From Bacteroidota bacterium (GTDB lineage Bacteria; Bacteroidota; Bacteroidia; Flavobacteriales_D; Sanyastnellaceae): a DNA stretch of 64,000 bases. Positions 1 to 10,781 of this stretch are shown in pieces (position 1 is the first letter of the stretch; every line of letters starts with the position of its first letter). The translations under genes and the position numbers were made by a program. Below the pieces are notes generated by a model. The model did no database searches, was not told where the DNA came from, and saw nothing but the letters and a program-made list of their open reading frames with translations. The DNA lies in NCBI GenBank assembly GCA_027624855.1, contig JAQBTQ010000003.1, positions 1 through 64,000 of the forward strand. Direction: 5' to 3'.

Positions 1-277
1 GATTTATCCCCCATCCGAAATCTGCTCCGAAGCTGCTTTGGTAAAAGCTCTCAGTAGAACTTATGCTCAAGGGAGCCGATATGTCACCAAAGACCGCTGA
101 GAGTTCATCATTGGCATTCGTAAACTCGACGTAAATGTGATAAGTTTTCATCCCTTCTAGTCCGGCTATGCCCGTTTCGTCATGATTGGCTATGAGCTCG
201 GCTTGTATTCCAGTTACTTGACCTAAGGTGGTCCCGCTCATGACAAGGATGGCGAGGAGAGGGGCAATACGTTTCAT
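1..277 (-). CDS. Secreted protein, N-terminal fragment, paralogue of the repeat modules at 4737-10664
   Basis: The reading frame runs on the minus strand from an ATG at 277-275 off the left edge, so only the first 92 residues are visible. It begins with a signal peptide (MKRIAPLLAILVMSGTTLGQ). The following ~70 residues align by eye with the start of the globular modules in the 1975-residue protein encoded at 4737-10664: both have a TYxxYxxF segment, a block like GDxxAP, and a SFYQ...GADFGxxIN segment. The gene is therefore a paralogue or dispersed relative of that protein. Function is unknown; secretion is inferred from the signal peptide. The C-terminus, and so any sorting signal, lies outside the window. 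Confidence 0.7.
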   Translation of the reverse strand, partial: MKRIAPLLAILVMSGTTLGQVTGIQAELIANHDETGIAGLEGMKTYHIYVEFTNANDELSAVFGDISAPLSISSTESFYQSSFGADFGWGIN

Positions 278-435
278 CAGAAGTTAATCGTGTTCTTCCT
301 TGAAGATAGTATAATTTTTTCATATAAAAAAATATTAGATTTGTCGAAATTATATTATAGAGCACGTAGCACGTGGCTGATTGACTGCGATGAGATTTCG
401 ACTAACTTTCACTCGAATTTTTTTAAGAACGCACT

Positions 436-1539
436 ATGATTCACAACACGTACAACACCAACGTATTGTTCTTTTTCGCTCTGATGACCCTAACGCTTTC
501 AGCTTGTTCGGAAAGTTCAAATTCTTCAGATCAATCTGTCCCTGCTTATGATGAAGCTGAATCTGTCGAACATTCCACGGTTGGTGAAGCGGGGAACTAT
601 GCAATGAAATTCACACCTGAACAACAGGCAATCCGAGAGGCCAAATGGGCTGAAGAGGGGGTGCGCATGGTGGAGCTTTCCAATGGGTACAGGGTGTTTA
701 CCAAAACATTTGGGGATGATCCAGATGTGTGTATTTTGACTTTGCATGGGGGTCCAGCTGCTACCCATGAATATTTACTTTCTGTAGCCTATGATTTGCC
801 CGTGCAGAGTGGATTTGAGGTGGTTATGTATGATCAGCTCGGGAGTTTTTTCAGTGACCAGCCAACGGAAGACATATGGAACATTGATCGTTGGGTTGAG
901 GAGGTTGAAGAAGTAAGGACAGCTTTGGGTTATGACGCTTCAAATTTCTTTTTGCTTGGCAATAGTTGGGGCGGGATTTTGGCGATGGAATATGCGTTGA
1001 AATATCAGGAGAACTTGAAGGGATTGATTGTTTGCAACATGGTCACTTCCATACCGGAATACGCAGCATACAACAAGGAAGTCCTTAGACCTCAAATGCG
1101 GCCTGGGTTGCTCGACACACTGGATGCATATGAGGCTGCAGGAGATTTTCAAAACGAAGAATATGTAGCGTTAGTCGAGAAAGAATTCTACAATAAGCAC
1201 ATCTGCAGGTTGGATACTTGGCCAAACGAAGTGGTCGAATCTTTTGGACGATTGAATTATCCTTTATACGATTTAATGCAAGGCCCCAGTGAATTTAAAG
1301 TAGGAGGGAGGCTCATTGATTGGGACATCACCAGTCGTCTAGGTGAAATCAGTGTTCCTACCCTCATGGTCGGAGCTACACATGACACCATGGATCCTGA
1401 TGCCATGAAAAAACAATCGGAACTCGTTCAAAATGGCCAATTCTTGCTGTGCCCGAACGGTTCGCATTTGTGCATGTGGGACGATCGTGAAACTTTTATG
1501 GCTGGCGTTACCCAGTTCATCAATTCAGTCACTCCTTAA
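436..1539 (+). CDS. Proline iminopeptidase-like alpha/beta hydrolase lipoprotein (peptidase family S33)
   Basis: The 367-residue protein has a lipoprotein signal with lipobox LSAC (Cys24), then a Ser/Asp-rich linker and an alpha/beta-hydrolase domain from about residue 60. Family S33 marks are visible: HGGP oxyanion loop (104-107), a DQLGS strand (133-137, where family members usually have DQRGS), nucleophile elbow GNSWGG (Ser177), acid in GATHD (Asp317) and His344 in NGSH. Proline iminopeptidases remove N-terminal proline from peptides. Most are cytoplasmic; the lipobox suggests this one is anchored in the envelope and scavenges peptides. It is convergent with the next gene, 24 bases away. 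The substrate is inferred from family only. Confidence 0.85.
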   Translation: MIHNTYNTNVLFFFALMTLTLSACSESSNSSDQSVPAYDEAESVEHSTVGEAGNYAMKFTPEQQAIREAKWAEEGVRMVELSNGYRVFTKTFGDDPDVCILTLHGGPAATHEYLLSVAYDLPVQSGFEVVMYDQLGSFFSDQPTEDIWNIDRWVEEVEEVRTALGYDASNFFLLGNSWGGILAMEYALKYQENLKGLIVCNMVTSIPEYAAYNKEVLRPQMRPGLLDTLDAYEAAGDFQNEEYVALVEKEFYNKHICRLDTWPNEVVESFGRLNYPLYDLMQGPSEFKVGGRLIDWDITSRLGEISVPTLMVGATHDTMDPDAMKKQSELVQNGQFLLCPNGSHLCMWDDRETFMAGVTQFINSVTP

Positions 1540-1563
1540 TTTCCTGAGGCAAACAGCAAGGTT

Positions 1564-2034
1564 TCAATTCGTCGGCTTCACTTCAAAGGCGGGTTCTTTC
1601 GTTGTCCCGTGGCACATCACAGACCGAGAAGCTGAATCTGCCATGAGCGCGTATTGTCTGTATGCTCCGGTTGATGTAGCGGATAAATCACATAAAATCG
1701 CGACCAAACGGCCAGTCTCCGGCTCAAGTTGACCTTTCCAGGTACCACTAAATTCAGCCAGCCGTCCGTCTTCATGGGCCTGGGTCATGGCAACGCGGCC
1801 TTCGGCATCGATGTTAAAAGTAAAATGGCTTCCACTAACTTTTGCCTCCTGCCCTCGGATCACAACCACTTCTCCCAATGGATTGGTCAATGGATAGTCT
1901 GGCTGATCTCCTTCCCATGTCGTAAACCAATTTTCAACCTGAAAATCAGATGCAGCCGGTTCTGCCTTCTCGCTGCCGCAAGAGGTCATGACCAGGAAAA
2001 TCCAGGTGAAACCATAAAGACTAAGACGCATCAT
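1564..2034 (-). CDS. Small lipoprotein of unknown function, coupled to the M12B-like peptidase
   Basis: I chose the ATG at 2034 because its A overlaps the TGA stop of the upstream peptidase gene (ATGA overlap at 2031-2034); a TTG nine bases further up is also open. The ~156-residue product starts with a hydrophobic segment ending in MTSC, a plausible lipobox, followed by a charged Glu/Lys/Ala linker. The rest is predicted to be mainly beta-strand (alternating hydrophobic residues, several Gly/Thr turns), but I recognise no family. Tight coupling to a secreted metallopeptidase hints at a linked role, for example as an inhibitor, anchor or folding helper. That is inference from gene order alone. 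Confidence 0.7.
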   Translation of the reverse strand: MMRLSLYGFTWIFLVMTSCGSEKAEPAASDFQVENWFTTWEGDQPDYPLTNPLGEVVVIRGQEAKVSGSHFTFNIDAEGRVAMTQAHEDGRLAEFSGTWKGQLEPETGRLVAILCDLSATSTGAYRQYALMADSASRSVMCHGTTKEPAFEVKPTN

Positions 2035-4508
2035 GGTTCGCAACTTTCTGAAAACTGACTGAGCAACAACAACAAATCGCTGACCGTGGTGATATCGTCA
2101 CCATTCACGTCTCCAATGCAAACGGGAATTATACAGCCATAGTCCGAAAGGAACATTAAGACATCTGAGACTGCCACGATTCCGTCTCCATCCAAATCTG
2201 CAGGACATTCACTGCAATCGTAAGTACAAGATCCGTTTTCTATGGTCGAGGCGGGGTCGTAATTGCAAGCAGTCAAATCGGTGCATCCAGCGCAAGTGAA
2301 GTATTCACAGGAACCATCATCGATGAACGCAGTCAAATCGAAATTACATGCCTGCGGATTGGTGCAGCCCAAACAGGTGATGTATTCACAACTTCCATCT
2401 TCTTCCGTGGCGCCGGAGGTGTAATTGCATGCCGATGCATCGGTGCAACCATAACATGATTCGAAATCGCAAGATCCATTGTCCACGGTTGCTGCAGGGT
2501 TGTAATTGCATCCAGCAGGATCTGTGCATCCAGGAGGATCCACGTCAATGCAGAGATCATAAATGGAAATATCTGCAGAGAAGAAGGCGCCGGCAGAGCC
2601 GCTCCACCCATTGCCTATCCGGATAAACCAAGTCCCAATTCCTTCTGGAGCTCCCGGTATGGTTGCGGCACCGACATAATCTCCGGACGCGGTTGATTGC
2701 CAAGCACTTGGCCAAAACCCGGTGCTCGCACACCCAAAATCAACATCAAATCCTCCTATTTGTCGGCATTCTCCGTTAGGCGCCTCAATGATGACGGTCA
2801 AGTCGCTCGCTCGCGTTTCGTCTGCTTCGATGTTTTCAAAATGAAGGTAGACCGTCACCGCCGCAACATAACCAAATCCGCTGACGGCTGTCGAGGCTGT
2901 CTCTCCTGGTCCCAAGGTACCTTCTAAAGAGATGAGTGCCTCACAGTCACAAGCTCCACCAGTAGGAGAGTAGAAACAACTTCCGTCATCAATGATGAAA
3001 GCCTCGTCATAATTGCATGCTACAGGATCCGTGCAGCCTAGGCATGAAGTTCCATCCCCACCGCATTCCCCGCAAACATCGTTCGTTGCGCAAGATCCAT
3101 CATTCACAACCGCCTCGGGATCATAATTGCAAGCCGTTGGGAAGGTGCACCCGTAATAAGCACAGCTGGTTGAGAACTCATCGCATGTGGTGTAACATGA
3201 TCCTTGACCATTGATGGATGGAATCAATGCGACGCTTTCTACGGTAGGGTGAAATTCCAAGTTTACAGATCCACCAGCAACGGCGTGGCAGTAACTCATG
3301 ATGGTTCCTACTTGTGGAGCGGGGGTGTTGCTGCATCCACCTTCAGCGGTATAGCAATCGTCAATGGGACCGCCCGGCCAGCCGCACCAATGGGTATGAT
3401 TTGAACCGAAATTGTGCCCCAATTCATGAGCAACCACATTGAGATTCCAACTGTAATTGTTCAGGTTGTACGTCATGGATGGGCTCAAGTATGCGCTGAA
3501 CCCTGCGGCATAGGCATTGTTGCAAATGACATTGAGATAGGCGATGCCTCCTGTTCCGGTGTCACCGCGTCGAGTTAATAAGTGTACCAAGTCTCTAGGG
3601 CGGTTTGCCAAGTCGGGATTGTTGAGCCATTCCAATCGAAATGCATCGAGCATGGCGCCAGCATTGCCTGTATATGAAGCATACGGATCCGTGACTTCCC
3701 AAACATTCACATAAGAGGCTGCGAGGTAAATCAAATCATTGAGTTCAGTTTGATAGATTTCCGTAACACCCGTGAGCAGGGCGAGTGCCCATTCGACCGA
3801 GTTGCCACAATCGCTCCCGAACGTAGTGTAGGTGTAATGGTCAATGTCCAAGGCTACTTCAACGCAAGTCGTCATGGAGTTTTGTGGATTTGGTTCCAAA
3901 GGTTGCGTCCCTTGCAGCGCATGAACATGTGAATCAATGGTCTCTAATCCACAACTAAACTCGGGTGTTTGGATTGCATCTGATATTTCATAGAGTACAA
4001 GTGATTCGCCAGTGGCCTCGGGGCAGTCCAAGGCTCCAAGTTCATATTGAATACCATTGTGTCGAATGGCTCCAACAATTTGATCTTGAGTGAAAATGAT
4101 TGTGCCAAAAAAATCCGTTTCAGTAATCCGGTAGCTCAATAATTTCGGGTTGTAACGTTCAACTTTTAATCCGCTTGCTGTCATTCGGCCGATTTCAAAA
4201 TCATCGGTGTAGGCGCGAAATTTCTGCAATTCAATTCGAACATGCTCACCTCCAGGTAAAGTCAATGGCAACTCCCAATGGTCAGGTCGCTCATCCTTCA
4301 AGGCCCCAAGTGCTGTCGCGTTAACAGCAAAAACCACGGACGATTCGCTTCGATGCGTGGGTAAACAAGAAGTCGGACTTTGATCGACAGCGAACAATGC
4401 TGTTGGTTCATTCCAAGCATTGCAACCGGAAGTTCCTCCCACCTGTCCCAACAGAGTTATGGGAAGTAAAAATCCACAGAGTAGACTGATCTGAAAAATT
4501 CGAAGCAT
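2031..4508 (-). CDS. Secreted reprolysin-like (M12B) zinc metallopeptidase with Cys-rich repeats and a dockerin-like tail
   Basis: The start is set at the ATG at 4508 because it opens a clean signal peptide (MLRIFQISLLCGFLLPITLLGQ); the frame stays open further up from a TTG at 4649. The ~825-residue protein has a propeptide-like region, then a reprolysin catalytic domain with HELGHNFGSNH (residues 361-371), the HExxHxxGxxH zinc motif. After it come GCTxxxACNYDxxAxxxDGSC repeats, a beta-sandwich resembling a proprotein-convertase P-domain (about 555-665), and more such repeats. The end carries two calcium-loop segments (DLDGDGIVAVSD and DVNGDDITTVSD) like a dockerin. There is no canonical T9SS tail. 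It is divergent from the 1975-residue repeat protein across a 228-base gap. Confidence 0.88.
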   Translation of the reverse strand: MLRIFQISLLCGFLLPITLLGQVGGTSGCNAWNEPTALFAVDQSPTSCLPTHRSESSVVFAVNATALGALKDERPDHWELPLTLPGGEHVRIELQKFRAYTDDFEIGRMTASGLKVERYNPKLLSYRITETDFFGTIIFTQDQIVGAIRHNGIQYELGALDCPEATGESLVLYEISDAIQTPEFSCGLETIDSHVHALQGTQPLEPNPQNSMTTCVEVALDIDHYTYTTFGSDCGNSVEWALALLTGVTEIYQTELNDLIYLAASYVNVWEVTDPYASYTGNAGAMLDAFRLEWLNNPDLANRPRDLVHLLTRRGDTGTGGIAYLNVICNNAYAAGFSAYLSPSMTYNLNNYSWNLNVVAHELGHNFGSNHTHWCGWPGGPIDDCYTAEGGCSNTPAPQVGTIMSYCHAVAGGSVNLEFHPTVESVALIPSINGQGSCYTTCDEFSTSCAYYGCTFPTACNYDPEAVVNDGSCATNDVCGECGGDGTSCLGCTDPVACNYDEAFIIDDGSCFYSPTGGACDCEALISLEGTLGPGETASTAVSGFGYVAAVTVYLHFENIEADETRASDLTVIIEAPNGECRQIGGFDVDFGCASTGFWPSAWQSTASGDYVGAATIPGAPEGIGTWFIRIGNGWSGSAGAFFSADISIYDLCIDVDPPGCTDPAGCNYNPAATVDNGSCDFESCYGCTDASACNYTSGATEEDGSCEYITCLGCTNPQACNFDLTAFIDDGSCEYFTCAGCTDLTACNYDPASTIENGSCTYDCSECPADLDGDGIVAVSDVLMFLSDYGCIIPVCIGDVNGDDITTVSDLLLLLSQFSESCEP

Positions 4509-4736
4509 CAGAGCGAATTGGTCTTCCAATTTAAGTATTTCTGATTGAGTTGATTCTTTTTCCATGCAAAGCGTAACTCTAGGAGTCTGCTTCCCGTATG
4601 AATCCAAAGTATTCGACCCCCCAAAACCGGAAAAATGGTTCAAAATCAATGGTCTAAAAGCGAAAAAAAATCGACGTATCTAGTTTTTGCGTTGATTAAT
4701 TTGCTATATTTAAGTAGGAATTGGATTATATCCGCG

Positions 4737-7700
4737 ATGAATTACTTAAAAATCACAACTGGATGGAAGCGGTTTTCGCTGCTTTCTTTCTCCGCTTTGT
4801 TGGTCTACTCAGCAGGGTTTGCTCAATTTATTGGGTTGGAGAGTGAGGTTTATGCCACCTCTGAATTTGGCACGACCTACCGCATCTATGCGGAGTTCGG
4901 TTCGCCAACGGACGAGTGCATTGCTATTTACTCTATCGGCTCTGCTGAAGACAACCCGGTCACACTGGAGCTCGGAGCAACAACGACTATTTACCAAAAC
5001 GGTCTTGGTGGAAACATGGGTTCGAGTATCAATCCCCTGATTTTGGGGATGATTCCGGATGTTGCTTATGATAGCTGGCTCACGATTGGATCAACGTCAA
5101 CTGATGATCCAGTCGTTGCGTCAATCGGTATGAGTGCTGCATTTAATGCATTTAATGCGGGTAATGGATTCATTCTTGACGGTGAAGTTGGAGGCAGTTG
5201 GTACGTTACTCCTGGAGCCAATCCATTGGCTTTGGCCGGTGACGACGGATTGGTCTTGCTTGCTCAAATAACCGTTGCTGATACGGAAGGAGGTAATCCT
5301 GGTCACGTCACGTGTAATTGGAACCTTCAGTGGAAGGACGCTTCAAACGTCTCTCACAATGAATTGTCTATCCTTTTAGATACGGCAGATAACCTGCCGG
5401 ATGTTTTGGGTTGCACGGATGCAACGGCTTGTAATTATGATGCAGCTGCTACAGAGGATGATGGTTCGTGTGAATACGCTGATGCTTTGGGTGTTTGTGG
5501 TGGTGATTGTTTGGCTGATGCTGATGCTGATGAAATTTGCGATGATGTCGACGATTGCATCGGAGCGTTAGACGCTTGCGGAATTTGCAATGGCCCAGGA
5601 GCCATTTACGATTGTGGTTGTACGGATATCCCAGAGGGTGATTGTGACTGCGAAGGAAATGGACCTGCATTGGGAGCTGATTGCGATGGCAACTGTTTGT
5701 CTGATATTGATGGCGATGGGGTTTGTGATGCGGCTGAGGTAGCCGGTTGTACGGATGAAAGTGCATGCAACTACAATGCCGCTGCTACGGACGATGATGG
5801 CAGCTGTGCCTCACTCGATGAATGCGGCGTCTGCGGAGGAGCAGGTATTCCGGAAGGGGCTTGTGATTGTGATGGGAATACGCTCGATGAGTGCGGCGTT
5901 TGTGGTGGAGCTGGTATTCCGGAAGGAGCTTGTGATTGTGACGGCAATGTTCTTGATGAATGTGGGGAATGTGGTGGAGCTGGTATCGCTGAAGGTGCTT
6001 GCGACTGCGATGGTAATTTGCCTGTCGCTGGATACGATTGCGACGGAAATTGCATCAATGACGCTGATTCAGATGGGGTGTGTGATGAATTTGAATCTTC
6101 GGGGTGCACCGATGAGACCGCTTGTAACTACAATGCGAGTGCCACCGACGACGATGGATCTTGCCTTCAATTGGATGAATGTGGGATTTGTGGTGGAGAC
6201 GGTATCGCCGAAGGCGCTTGTGATTGCGATGGTAACGTATTGGATGAATGCGGAACGTGCGGAGGCAATGGTATTGCTGAAGGCGCATGCGATTGCGAAG
6301 GAACGCTTCCAGAGCCGGGCTTAGATTGCAATGGAGACTGTTTGACAGACGCCGATGGTGATGGGGTTTGCGACGAATTGGATGATTGCGTTGGAACGAT
6401 TGATGCTTGTGGTGTTTGCAATGGTCCTGGAGCCATTTACGATTGTGGTTGTGAATCCTTGCCCGAAGGAGACTGTGACTGTGAAGGATCTACTCCAGAA
6501 GCGGGATATGATTGCGATGGTAATTGTTTGAACGACTCAGATTCCGATGGAGTCTGCGATGAGTTTGAAATTGCTGGATGCACCAATCCATCAGCTTTCA
6601 ACTACGACGAAACGGCTACCGATGACGACGGTTCATGTGAGCTTCCAGAATTCCCATTCTTGAATGCTGAGGTTCATGCCGAAACAGATTTAGGTACGAC
6701 GTACCGTTTGTATGCCAATTTTGCGAGTGCTGGTGATGAGTGCATTGCCATCTTCGCAGTCGGTTCGAGTGAGTTGAATCCAGTTGATTTGGAATTGGAT
6801 GTAACCACTTCTTTCTGGCATCACCCCGCTGGTGCAGACTTAGGAGACGGAATCAATGCGGCCTTCTTCGCATTGGATTCTACCCTGCAATACGACAGTT
6901 GGTTGACCATCGGTTCGGAAACGAGTGCGGACGGGCCGGTCAGTTCAATAGGAATGACTGCGGCGTTTGCATCGTTCAACAATGGTGAAGGATTTGTTTT
7001 GAGTGGTGCTACAGGCGGAAGCTGGTATGTGACTCCGAACTCAAATCCAGAAGCCATGGCGGGTGAAGATTTGAAAGTGTTGGTCGGTCAGTTTACCGTA
7101 TTGGATGACATAAATGGTGATCCAGGTCATATTTCTGGCCTTTGGAATATGCAATGGCGCCAAGCTGGTGGTTCGACGGTTGAGAACCGAGAATTGTACT
7201 TCTCTACTGGTGTATACATGCCACCGTTGGACGGTTGCACGGATGAAACGGCATGCAACTACGATCCCATGGCCACAGATGATGACGGTTCATGTTTGCA
7301 AAACGATGAATGCGGCGTTTGCGGTGGAGATGGAATTGCTGCGGGCGCATGTGATTGTGAAGGCAATGGTCCGCTTGAAGGATACGATTGCGATGGAAAT
7401 TGCTTAGTCGATAGCGACGGTGACGGAACATGCGATGAGTTCGAAGTGAACGGTTGCACGGACCCAACTGCTTGTAATTATGATTCAAGTGCCACCGAAG
7501 AAGATGGCTCATGCCTCGAGCTTGATGAATGTGGTGTATGTGGTGGAACTGGCATCGCAATTGGCGCCTGTGACTGCGATGGCAACATCCCAGATCCCGG
7601 GTACACTTGCGAAGGAGACTGCATAGCAGATACAGATGGAGATGGCATTTGCAATCCATTTGAAATTCCAGGGTGTATGGATGCAAGTGCATGTAACTAC

Positions 7701-10664
7701 AGTTCAGAAGCTACCGATGATGATGGAACATGCACTTACCCAGCACCAGGAGAAAACTGTGGTGGTGATTGCCTTTCGGATCATGATGGAGATGGCGTTT
7801 GCAATGATGCCGAGGTCGCTGGATGTACCTCTTCATCGGCTTCCAATTATGATGCAGCAGCAACGGATGATGATGGTTCATGCATCTGGCCAGAGGAATT
7901 ATTCTTGGGCTTGAGCTATGAATTGGTAGGGCATGACCTTGTCGAAGGAACCTCGACTTATCGATTGTATGCCAATTTCAACCCTGATACGACCATTCAG
8001 GTGGTCGCATCTTACGGTACCGATTCTGATCCATGGATCTTGTCTTCTACAGAATTGTTCCATCAAGATCCAAATGGTGAGTTGCTGGCGCATTCAATCA
8101 ACCCAGCTTTTTACGCTTTCTTCCCTGACCTCGAATTCGATACGTGGTTGGCGTTGGGCGGAGGACCGGGTTCACCAATTGACTTGCAGACGATTGGATT
8201 GGCTAATTTCTTTACGGATTTTGAGCAATCTGGAGCTAACGTGAATGTGAATACGACGGTTGGGGCGAGCTTGTATTACATTCCTGGACCTGGTGGAAGT
8301 CCGCTGTCATTTGTTCAGGACGGACAAATGCTGTTGGGCCAGTTTACGACAGCGGGTATCGTTTCGGTCAAGTACAACTTGCAATACCGAGATGCCACAA
8401 ACGCCACGCATTATGCTACGGATCTGAACCTCGTCTTCCCAACCTTCGGGGTCGGATGTACAGACGGTACGGCTTGTAACTACGACGAAGAGGCTACCGA
8501 CGATGATGGCACATGCTACTACAGCACCGAGCACGTCGATTGCAATGGCGACTGTTATTCAGATGCCGACATGGATGGTATTTGCGATGGGCAGGAAATC
8601 GCTGGTTGCACCGACGAGTCGGCCTACAACTACAATGAAAATGCCACGGATGAGGATGGATCATGTGTTTGGGCGGGCTGTTTTGATGAGTTGGCTTGTA
8701 ACTACAATCCAGAGGCAGATGTAGACGTTCCTGAGACGTGCGTGTATGCGGGACCTTACTCTGATTGCAATGGAAACTGCAATGGTGACTATGAAGGTGA
8801 TGGGGTGGATGAATGCGATGAGGTCTGGGGATGTGCTTCGTATTCTGCCAACAACTTCAATCCTGAAGCGACCAATGACGATGGCTCATGTGTATGGGGG
8901 GATGGGGTATTCCAAGGATTGACTTGGGAGCTTGTCGCAGAAAACACCATCGAAGGAGATAATACTTATCGGGTGTATGCTCAATTTGAGCCCGGAGCTG
9001 CTGTGGACATGACGGCACTTTATGGCGATGCGACGGCACCGTGGTGGACGACCACAACTGGTTCGTTCTATCAGCATCCGTTGGGTGCAGATTTTGGAGG
9101 TAACATCAACCCAGGTTTCTTTGCTTTCTTCCCTGAATTGGAATTCGATTCTTGGTTGACCATCGGCGCAGGACCTGGTGATTACAATGCGTTGGCTCAA
9201 GAAAATATGTACCTGTATTTGCCCGATTTCAATGCTGGAGGCGATATGATTATTGATTCACCTGAAGGGGCTCAAATCTTCTTGAATCCCGGAGCGTCGG
9301 ATACACAAGGTGTGCCTGATGCAGAAGGTCGATTGCTTGTAGGTCAGTTCACGACGAGCGGTGTTGTTTTCTTGCGATACAATATCCAATTCGAAGGTGC
9401 GGATGATGTGCTTTACCAATATCCAGATGTCGAATTGACCTTCCCAGAAATTGCTGGAGGTTGCACCGATCCGGGTGCGTCGAACTACGATCCTTCTGCA
9501 AATTTTGATGATCTAGCTTGTATCTACGACGGTTGTACTGATCCCGATGCGGATAACTACAATCCTGCATCCAACTTGAATGATGGTTCATGCCTCTACA
9601 CAGGTTGTATGGACCCAGACGCGGATAACTATGACGCACAAGCCAACACTGGTGATCAAGCTGCAGAATGTTTGTACACGGGTTGTATGGACCCAGAAGC
9701 AGATAACTATGACGCGCAAGCGAATACCGGTGATCAAGCTGCTGAATGTTTGTATACAGGATGTTACGATGCAGAAGCGGATAACTATGATGCTCAAGCC
9801 AACACGGGTGATCAAGAAGCTTTGTGTGAATACTTCGGCTGCATGGATCCAGACGCGGACAACTACGATGCAGGTGCGAACGTAGAGGACGGTTCTTGTT
9901 TGTACACGGGATGTTATGATGCTGAAGCTGACAACTATGACGCTCAAGCCAATACTGGTGACCAAGAAGCGCTCTGTGAATACTTCGGCTGCATGGATCC
10001 AGACGCGGACAACTATGATGCAGGAGCAAACGTAGAGGACGGTTCTTGTTTGTACACGGGATGTATGGATGAGATGGCTTCAAACTATGATGCTCAAGCC
10101 AACACAGGTGATCAAGAAGCATTGTGTGAGTACAATGGATGTACCAATCCAGATGCAGACAACTTCGACCCAGGCGCCAATGTTGATGATGGTTCGTGTG
10201 TGGTAGCTGGTTGCATGTATGCAGCGGCTTTGAACTACAATTCGAATGCCACCTATGATGATGGTTCTTGCGAATTTGCTGCTCAGGGTTGTACTGATCC
10301 AATGGCGTCTAATTATGACGAGAACGCGGCCAATGAAAACGGATCTTGTCTATACCCTGGATGCACCAGCGCAGACGCAACGAACTACAATCCTAATGCC
10401 TTAGGAGATGATGGCTCTTGTGAATTTGCTGGATGCATGGATGAATTTGCCTGCAACTACGATCCAGAAGCAACATCGGATGATGGATCATGCTTGGTCG
10501 TGGGCTGCATGGATCCTACCGGATTGAACTATGATGAAAATGCCAACTATCCGGGCGGATGTGACTATCCAGATCCTTGCCCAGGAGACATCAATGGTGA
10601 CGAATTCATCGACGTAAGCGATTTGTTGACCTTCTTCCAATACTACGGAACTGCATGTGAATGA
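4737..10664 (+). CDS. Giant secreted mosaic protein: four copies of an unnamed module plus Cys-rich repeats and a dockerin-like tail
   Basis: I set the start at the ATG at 4737, which opens a signal peptide ending in AGFAQ; the frame is open further up. The 1975-residue product holds four related ~185-residue modules (about nt 4827-5405, 6650-7225, 7890-8450, 8900-9460). Each has TYRxYAxF, a FWHxPxGADxG-like block, INPxFFA, DSWLTIG and a closing LxGQFT strand. Between them lie GCTDxxACNYDxxATxDDGSC repeats, [21 protein letters not shown] repeats and Asp-rich calcium-loop segments like thrombospondin type 3. From 9460 on it is only GCxDPxADNYDxxAN repeats, ending in a dockerin-like segment ([14 protein letters not shown]). 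Function is unknown; an extracellular or surface structural or adhesive role is inferred. Confidence 0.85.
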   Translation: MNYLKITTGWKRFSLLSFSALLVYSAGFAQFIGLESEVYATSEFGTTYRIYAEFGSPTDECIAIYSIGSAEDNPVTLELGATTTIYQNGLGGNMGSSINPLILGMIPDVAYDSWLTIGSTSTDDPVVASIGMSAAFNAFNAGNGFILDGEVGGSWYVTPGANPLALAGDDGLVLLAQITVADTEGGNPGHVTCNWNLQWKDASNVSHNELSILLDTADNLPDVLGCTDATACNYDAAATEDDGSCEYADALGVCGGDCLADADADEICDDVDDCIGALDACGICNGPGAIYDCGCTDIPEGDCDCEGNGPALGADCDGNCLSDIDGDGVCDAAEVAGCTDESACNYNAAATDDDGSCASLDECGVCGGAGIPEGACDCDGNTLDECGVCGGAGIPEGACDCDGNVLDECGECGGAGIAEGACDCDGNLPVAGYDCDGNCINDADSDGVCDEFESSGCTDETACNYNASATDDDGSCLQLDECGICGGDGIAEGACDCDGNVLDECGTCGGNGIAEGACDCEGTLPEPGLDCNGDCLTDADGDGVCDELDDCVGTIDACGVCNGPGAIYDCGCESLPEGDCDCEGSTPEAGYDCDGNCLNDSDSDGVCDEFEIAGCTNPSAFNYDETATDDDGSCELPEFPFLNAEVHAETDLGTTYRLYANFASAGDECIAIFAVGSSELNPVDLELDVTTSFWHHPAGADLGDGINAAFFALDSTLQYDSWLTIGSETSADGPVSSIGMTAAFASFNNGEGFVLSGATGGSWYVTPNSNPEAMAGEDLKVLVGQFTVLDDINGDPGHISGLWNMQWRQAGGSTVENRELYFSTGVYMPPLDGCTDETACNYDPMATDDDGSCLQNDECGVCGGDGIAAGACDCEGNGPLEGYDCDGNCLVDSDGDGTCDEFEVNGCTDPTACNYDSSATEEDGSCLELDECGVCGGTGIAIGACDCDGNIPDPGYTCEGDCIADTDGDGICNPFEIPGCMDASACNYSSEATDDDGTCTYPAPGENCGGDCLSDHDGDGVCNDAEVAGCTSSSASNYDAAATDDDGSCIWPEELFLGLSYELVGHDLVEGTSTYRLYANFNPDTTIQVVASYGTDSDPWILSSTELFHQDPNGELLAHSINPAFYAFFPDLEFDTWLALGGGPGSPIDLQTIGLANFFTDFEQSGANVNVNTTVGASLYYIPGPGGSPLSFVQDGQMLLGQFTTAGIVSVKYNLQYRDATNATHYATDLNLVFPTFGVGCTDGTACNYDEEATDDDGTCYYSTEHVDCNGDCYSDADMDGICDGQEIAGCTDESAYNYNENATDEDGSCVWAGCFDELACNYNPEADVDVPETCVYAGPYSDCNGNCNGDYEGDGVDECDEVWGCASYSANNFNPEATNDDGSCVWGDGVFQGLTWELVAENTIEGDNTYRVYAQFEPGAAVDMTALYGDATAPWWTTTTGSFYQHPLGADFGGNINPGFFAFFPELEFDSWLTIGAGPGDYNALAQENMYLYLPDFNAGGDMIIDSPEGAQIFLNPGASDTQGVPDAEGRLLVGQFTTSGVVFLRYNIQFEGADDVLYQYPDVELTFPEIAGGCTDPGASNYDPSANFDDLACIYDGCTDPDADNYNPASNLNDGSCLYTGCMDPDADNYDAQANTGDQAAECLYTGCMDPEADNYDAQANTGDQAAECLYTGCYDAEADNYDAQANTGDQEALCEYFGCMDPDADNYDAGANVEDGSCLYTGCYDAEADNYDAQANTGDQEALCEYFGCMDPDADNYDAGANVEDGSCLYTGCMDEMASNYDAQANTGDQEALCEYNGCTNPDADNFDPGANVDDGSCVVAGCMYAAALNYNSNATYDDGSCEFAAQGCTDPMASNYDENAANENGSCLYPGCTSADATNYNPNALGDDGSCEFAGCMDEFACNYDPEATSDDGSCLVVGCMDPTGLNYDENANYPGGCDYPDPCPGDINGDEFIDVSDLLTFFQYYGTACE
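5814..6020 (+). repeat. Three tandem 69-base units encoding [21 protein letters not shown]
   Basis: Units start at 5814, 5883 and 5952 and are each 69 bases (23 residues). Each encodes six cysteines in fixed spacing. Related units recur at about 6171-6300, 7306-7365 and 7515-7585 in the same gene. The DNA of the units differs mostly at third codon positions. Confidence 0.85.
9759..10058 (+). repeat. Two tandem 150-base units with identical 50-residue translation
   Basis: Copies at 9759-9908 and 9909-10058 encode the same 50 residues (from [13 protein letters not shown] to EDGSCLYT). In the first half of the unit the DNA differs at many synonymous positions; in the second half it is nearly identical. 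Shorter relatives of the unit fill 9595-9760 and 10059-10210. Confidence 0.9.
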
Positions 10665-10718
10665 TGCGGAAGTCAACGAAATAATTGGACCAACCTTCCA
10701 ATTTCACTTGAACCAAAG

Positions 10719-10747
10719 AGAGAGCTGCCCATAATGGGTGGCTCTTT
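10719..10747 (+). terminator. Rho-independent terminator after the mosaic repeat gene
   Basis: A 10-base-pair stem (GAGCTGCCCA paired with TGGGTGGCTC, two G-U pairs) closes a three-base loop at 10722-10744 and is followed by TTTCTATTT. It lies 55 bases after the stop of the upstream gene and before the start chosen for the next gene at 10782, supporting that later start. Confidence 0.75.
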
Positions 10748-10781
10748 CTATTTATGCAGTTTGCAGCGCGTACCTTTGGGT

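Noticed and set aside
9349-10302. 317-codon minus-strand frame opposite the repeat protein
   Set aside because: Its composition (His, Arg, Ser, Leu repeats) mirrors the sense-strand repeat, and it has no homology or start signal.
10560-10664. Evidence for a cellulosome
   Set aside because: Dockerin-like segments are present, but there is no cohesin, scaffoldin or glycoside hydrolase in the window.
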